From: Gordionus sp. m RMFG-2023 | Lineage: Eukaryota > Nematomorpha > Gordioida > Chordodea > Parachordodidae | Length of the DNA stretch: 64,000 nucleotides | Assembly (NCBI RefSeq): GCF_954871325.1 | Contig: NC_088776.1 | Location: 61,900,954-61,964,953, forward strand | Direction of reading: 5' to 3' | Part shown: positions 58,831-64,000 of the stretch, piece after piece | Position numbering within the stretch: the first letter of the stretch is position 1 | Layout of the letters: the number at the start of each line of letters is the position of its first letter | The notes under the pieces: model-generated | Databases searched by the model: none | What the model was told of the DNA's origin: nothing | The model's input: the letters and a program-made list of their open reading frames with translations, nothing else | Position numbers and translations under genes: made by a program

Positions 58831-59842
58831 ATACAAATGCAAAGTAGCTAAATATTTTTCAAAATGAAATAACATCTTGATTTATTAAAATATATTAATT
58901 TCTAAAAAAAAAACCAACGATCTTTTTTAAATATAAAAGAATGTAAACAAGATAAAATTTTATAAAAAAAAAACCAATTTTAATTTTACAATATTTTTAA
59001 CTCCAAAATGTTTCTTCTAATATGTCATCCCTGCCTTGTAAATAACTTAAGGCTTCAATACATTTGCTTTCTTCTAAAGATTTGTAGTGTTTTTGTTTTA
59101 TCAATTTATCTAGCATAATAAATTCTGATATAACTTAATATAGTGAGTACCATGGCTATGACTGCAAATTAACAAGCATCTATTTTGTATGGCTAATAAA
59201 ATTATTATTACAGCTGCTGAGAGCATATGATTGCATATTTTATAAGCAATAATGGTCAACTGTGTAGTTGTTTATATATCATTAATAATGGAAGATAATC
59301 TTTTAGAAATTTAATATCTCACAATTTTTTTCTCAATTACTCTAGCTTCCATCATGTCATTTAAGAGGAAGCTCTACACAATATAGTTTTATGATTTGGA
59401 TTGGTCTTTTATATTCTCTTCTCCAAGAATTGTTGATTTGGTATAAATTTTTCCTTATTAGTCCATTCTATAAAACATTGTCTAAAAATGGTAACGGAGT
59501 GTTATATTAGTTACTTGACCTTTTGTCAATGTAAGTTGCTAATTTTAAAATATGTAGTTTTTAAAAACCATTATAAATTGAGGCATATGTATGAATTAAT
59601 TAATTAATCTTTTTTATCACTTGTAATTCTTTAGACGCAAAATTTATATCAGCAATCGAAAATATTTTACACTGTAATAAATAGATGTTGTATTAAAAAA
59701 TAAAATTTTTAAAAAATTTCTTATATTGTTTTAATTATTTATATGATGCTAGTTTATTTTGTATGCATAATATAATAAATGACAAAATATGAAATTCAGA
59801 ATAATTATTCAGAGTTAGCCAATTTTTAAAAAGTATAATATA

Positions 59843-59877
59843 AAACCCGGCCGAAGCCCGGGCAAAAGCGGGCCGAA
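59843..59877. repeat. GC-rich motif, inverted copy
   Basis: AACCCGGCCGAAGCCCGGGC and GCGGGCCGAAG: the inverted relative of the strings at 4959-4977 and 24285-24312. Confidence 0.5.
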
Positions 59878-60102
59878 GAAATTTTTTTAGTTGAGCCCCC
59901 TGAGATTGTAAAGGCTAGCAACGCCTCTGATTTGTATAAACTAATTATAAAAAATAATAGGCCGATAATTAAGCTAATTGGCCCGCAAAAAATTTTTTGC
60001 CAAGCAATTTAAAATTTCTACCGCAATTTTCATATTTCTCTCGCAAAATAATAACTTTCTCCCGCAATTTGAAAATTATGACCTGGCAACCTTGTTCCTA
60101 AC

Positions 60103-63100
60103 ACATCTTAAACGTGCCTATTTGGGACATTCACTTTAACGAGTCTTCGCTTTTTTTTACTATGGATAATAGATAACATTAGCCAAACATTACTTATTTT
60201 CCAATTTTTTTTAAAAATTTTTTCATATTTTTATCATTTTTGGAATTTAACATTTTTTCATATACAATTTAATACTCTTTTATTTGCCATTTTACCTCTT
60301 GAAGTTTAAATAAGGTGAAAGAGTTTTTCGATATACTAGAAAAACTTAGCGCCAAGTTTAATCTATATCCTAGACATTTAGCAAATAATTACATAATTTT
60401 GTAAGATATAGAAGGGTATATTATCATCAAGGACATAAAATAAAAAATTGTTAAAAAAGCCGTTAAAAAGGCCTAAAAATTGATTTTTTTAAAATTTTTT
60501 TATGAGGATCATCTTTTGACCAAATTTAAAACATTAACCCTAAAAATCAAAAAGTAAGACGTTTACCTCAGCCTCCAATTGTACATATATCTGATAAACT
60601 AAAAAATAGTGCATTTGCTATCACATGTATTCTGAAACTTAAATTATCAATGCAATGTGTATTTCAAACTATTTATCTACAGGTTATTTTAAATATCAGA
60701 AAAAATGAGTTTTTTAAAGGAGATTTTTTATATAATTACAAATCAGTTATCATTCTTAAGAAACAAATTTCACATCAACAATTTATATTATGATTTTGTC
60801 TTTCACGGGGGAAGCTGAGGTAGGTATAGTTTGATTTCAATTTTTTTAAGAGGGTAAAGGATAGTCATATAAGGAGAGTAAACTGAGGGATTAGGTATTT
60901 GGGGGGTTATAATTTATCAATTATGTTTAAAAATAAAAATGAGCAAAATATATTGCTGTAAAATTCTTTTAAATTCTATTATTATGTAGAACTTATTATA
61001 ATTATACATATATACTGCATAACAATCATAATATTATTTTTTAAACAAAAAATATTACTGAATATTTTTTTAATGTAATTTTAAAAGGGTTATACATATA
61101 ATCATACTATAATTCATGTCAAAAAATACACTAAAATAATGCATTCATAGTAAATGCTGAGAATAATTATTGCACACTTAAAATTATTTGATAGTTAGAA
61201 GCTTGTTAATAATTTGAGCTAATTTTACGTTTAAAAAAATCTGTTAATTTTCGTTTTTTTAACTCTAAATCATTTTTATTTAAATATATTTCTCATAATT
61301 TCTTTAGAAATAGAGGATATAAGTAATATTACTACTTTTATAATAAATAATATAATTGTTTTTAGATTTGATTGCTTTAGATATTTTTTTAAAAAAAATA
61401 ATTATTTATTTCAAGCATTTTTTTGAAATTTTTTTTGATTTTGTGAAAAACATATTCCAGAAGCATATATATAATAACCCGCATTGAGAAGATTGGCGCA
61501 TATTGCCTGATTGCTAAAAACATTGAACCCTATAAAATGTTCATTTCAAATATTTTTCCTAAAATTGTAGTTATCTAAGAGTAAGATCACTAATATTTAA
61601 AATTATAGTACGGTATATTAAACTATTTACCGATAAATATATCTTCTTCCCAGTATTTTGATTAATTTATTAGTAAAATATATTTTTTCACAATTACTTT
61701 AATTGTATCAATAGCAAACGAAATGTTATTTCAATTTACAATTTCCATTAATTATATCTAAATTTTAATGTTTGAAAATAAAAAGACACTATAAAATATT
61801 CAAAAGTGACAAAAAATTTTTTGCTTGGGATATTATTTGTTTTATTATATTATTAAATAACAAAAAATATCACCTTTAAGGATTGAACTTTAAAATACAA
61901 TTTTTTCTTTGATGGAAAGGTATTCCTTTAATTTTAGAACTCACCCTAAGACTTTATGATATTTTTGCAGTTGACCCTTGATACATTTATAATTTATATA
62001 AAAAAATCTATGGGCAAACTAATATAAATGATAAAGTTCAAATTTTAAATGTTCTAGGCAAAATTTTTGTCACAATTACAAAAGTAAGTTTCTATACATA
62101 CTGGAATACGTTTATAGAAAAATCTTGTTTTTGGAATTTAAAAAATGGGCTCAAAAAATGATTTAAAGATTTTAATAAAGGCAATAACGTTAAACAGATA
62201 TATTACATAAATTAATATTTTTTAAAATAATTTATTTATTATCATAATATGTGTATTTTAAAACTAATTCATATAAATAGTTGATTGAGATCTTCAATGC
62301 TTCCGTCTTTCCTTCTTTCCAAGATTAATAATATTGAATATTAATGTTCACGTTAAAGATATCTTACAAAATTAATTTTTTCGTAAAATATATTTATATT
62401 AAAATCATACACATTATTAACAATATACCATATTTAATCTTTGATTTGGTGATGGAATTAATGGCCTTACTTAATTATTTTTATAATATAATATAAATTT
62501 TTATTCATATATAAACATTCATTTATTAATTAATTTTTATATTACTGGGAATTTTATGAAAATCATTACATATTTTATATTGCTATTAAAATAAAAAAAT
62601 ATTTAATTTATTATCAGATGATGACTTAAGGTTAGATGGTTTAACTTAAGTTTCTTAGTTATCCCTAATTTGCGACTTCACGAATCATCATTTCTAAAAA
62701 AAATGTGAATTCTAATTCTGTTTATATATCTCTTTCCTTGGACATATGTCGAGCGATAATTTTAATCAAAAAAATAAAGACTGAAAATAAGAACCCTTAC
62801 ATGAACTCAAGGAATATAAAAAATATTCTAATGACTATCTTAAAATATAAATATTAGTGTATTTTTTTGATAATATGTATTTGAATTGAGAGTTTGAACA
62901 TCATTGTAAAAGATAAAAAGTTGAATCTATATATAAAATAATGATAGATTGAATAATGAAGAATATGAAGATTGAAACAAAATTTATGATTTCCTTTTAT
63001 TCATTTCCATTAATTATAAAATAATAAATTAATAAGTAATGTTAAAAAGTACATTATTAACATTATAAAAGATTATAATAAAAAAATTAAAGTTAAAAAG

Positions 63101-63170
63101 TAATAAAATAAACTCAAAATCCTTTATTTTCAATTTTCAAATAATAAATAATATAAAGTATTAAAAAAAA
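60103..63170. other. AT-rich spacer
   Basis: About 3 kb of AT-rich sequence without open frames, repeat ends or splice-bounded stretches that I can support. Confidence 0.5.
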
Positions 63171-64000
63171 CGAAACTTCGATCAAAGCATCCCACAACAA
63201 CATTTATGCCAATATTGCCCCAACCCTATTCCTATTGTGCAGCAGACTTCACACAGGAAGAAGTAAGGAAAGCAATCCTATCTTTTCATCGGGATTCGGC
63301 TCATGGTCTAGATGGGATTTGACCAATTTTTTTACAGGACATTACCTCTCCTGTGATCTGTACACAGGTTTCAATTCTCATTAAAATCACAAATTTAGTC
63401 AACAAAATCCTAAACGGAGACGTACCCAGCTTTATTACCCCCTTACACTTCGGTGCCAGACTCATCGCACTCCAAAAACCAAACAAGGACATTCGGCCCA
63501 TCGCAATTGGTTCAACATACCGTAGATTGGTCGCTAAATTAATCGCATCTAGAATCAAACACGATGCCGCACACATTCTAAGCCCCTACCAACTGGGTGT
63601 AGGGATACCTGGTGGGTGTGAAGCTGCTGTGCACTTAACAAGAATTCACCTTGAAAATAACCCAAAAAACGAATCCCTAGTAAAAATTGACTTCTCTAAC
63701 GCCTACAACACTCTTTCGCGCAACACGTTCCTACATTCAACTTGCTTCCATTTCCCCGCTTACACCAAATTTATTTTCTCTTGCTACCAATCACCAACAA
63801 TCTTACAATACAACAAAGAAAAGATACTTTCTGTCGAGGGTATCCAACAGGGTGACTCTCTCGGATCCCTTCTCTTTAGTCTTGGAATCAATGACATGAT
63901 AAAATCAATAAACTCTTCATGTACTCTATCGCTCCACGCTTGGTATATTGATGATGGAATCTTTAGTGGTCCCTGTAGTGAAATTGCCAAAGCAGTCAAC
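63171..64000 (+). mobile_element. LINE reverse transcriptase, 5'-truncated, runs off the window
   Basis: One frame is open from about 63171 to the edge apart from a single TGA near 63318. Landmarks: EEVRKAILSFHRDSAHGLDG; HFGARLIALQKPNKDIRPIA; GSTYRRLVAKLIA; SPYQLGVGIPGGCEAAVH; motif A VKIDFSNAYNT; motif B IQQGDSLGSLLFSLGIND; motif C WYIDDGIFSG. The reading starts mid-protein against AT-rich DNA, as expected for a 5'-truncated LINE. It is the same family as 17880-20080 (LGISDMVKFI, YIDDGIFGF) but much better preserved, so younger. The endonuclease tail would lie beyond the window. Confidence 0.85.

Larger units (their letters stand above)
54835..60094. mobile_element. hAT composite, exact 8-bp TSD (TTCCTAAC)
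   Basis: 5260 bp flanked by TTCCTAAC at 54827-54834 and 60095-60102. The outer ends are inverted: CAGGGTTGTCATGTC and the reverse complement of the right end, CAAGGTTGCCAGGTC. Both are followed by repeated ATTGCGG/CCGCAATT-type motifs. Inside are two transposase relics in opposite orientation (about 55130-56640 + and 56790-57740 -), then about 2 kb of unrelated AT-rich DNA with other repeat ends. It looks like one hAT insertion later enlarged by an inverted duplication and nested insertions. Confidence 0.85.

Noticed and set aside
63301-63999. Minus-strand frames over the LINE
   Set aside because: Shadows of the + strand reverse transcriptase frame, which carries all the catalytic motifs.

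Overview
The window looks like AT-rich animal nuclear DNA, probably from an arthropod. Coding pieces are short exons with GT/AG borders separated by long AT-rich introns, and several DNA-transposon families, LINE fragments and microsatellites lie between them. There are no bacterial-style operons, and I saw no convincing tRNA, rRNA or CRISPR array. The species cannot be fixed from this sequence.

Layout. Positions 1-4.2 kb hold transposon debris: a FLYWCH/MULE-like transposase relic, a terminal-inverted-repeat element and three short hAT-type MITEs, two of them in a tandem duplication. From 4.5 to 11.13 kb (+) lies the C-terminal half of NAE1, the regulatory subunit of the NEDD8-activating enzyme. 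It is spread over seven phase-consistent exons, and its introns carry two non-autonomous elements and a TTTC microsatellite. From 11.6 to 24.4 kb are more mobile elements: a TA-flanked TIR element, a piggyBac relic, a decayed LINE reverse transcriptase, and a hAT copy with perfect 8-bp target-site duplications that is the likely parent of the 5' MITEs.

The most interesting locus runs from 24.5 to about 53.6 kb (+). It appears to be one secreted-protein gene. Exon 1 encodes a signal peptide, five further ordinary exons (one with a PKD-like beta-sandwich signature) are mutually in phase, and then comes a run of about 20-25 very small exons (9-90 nt). These all start and end in phase 1, have lengths divisible by three, and mostly encode acidic peptides. 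At least two sets of these microexons are tandem intron+exon duplications whose peptides have diverged while length and phase were kept. This resembles, in architecture only, the microexon genes of schistosomes and the bicycle effector genes of aphids. The family is not recognised and the model is by eye. Introns of this gene hold a 2.3-kb long-inverted-repeat transposon, two hAT-related elements with perfect target-site duplications, two further TIR elements, LINE fragments and a 355-bp TTCTC microsatellite.

From 54.8 to 60.1 kb is a 5.26-kb hAT composite with a perfect 8-bp duplication at its outer ends and two transposase relics in inverted orientation inside. Positions 60.1-63.17 kb are featureless AT-rich DNA. 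From 63.17 kb to the right edge lies a well-preserved, 5'-truncated LINE reverse transcriptase that continues beyond the window.
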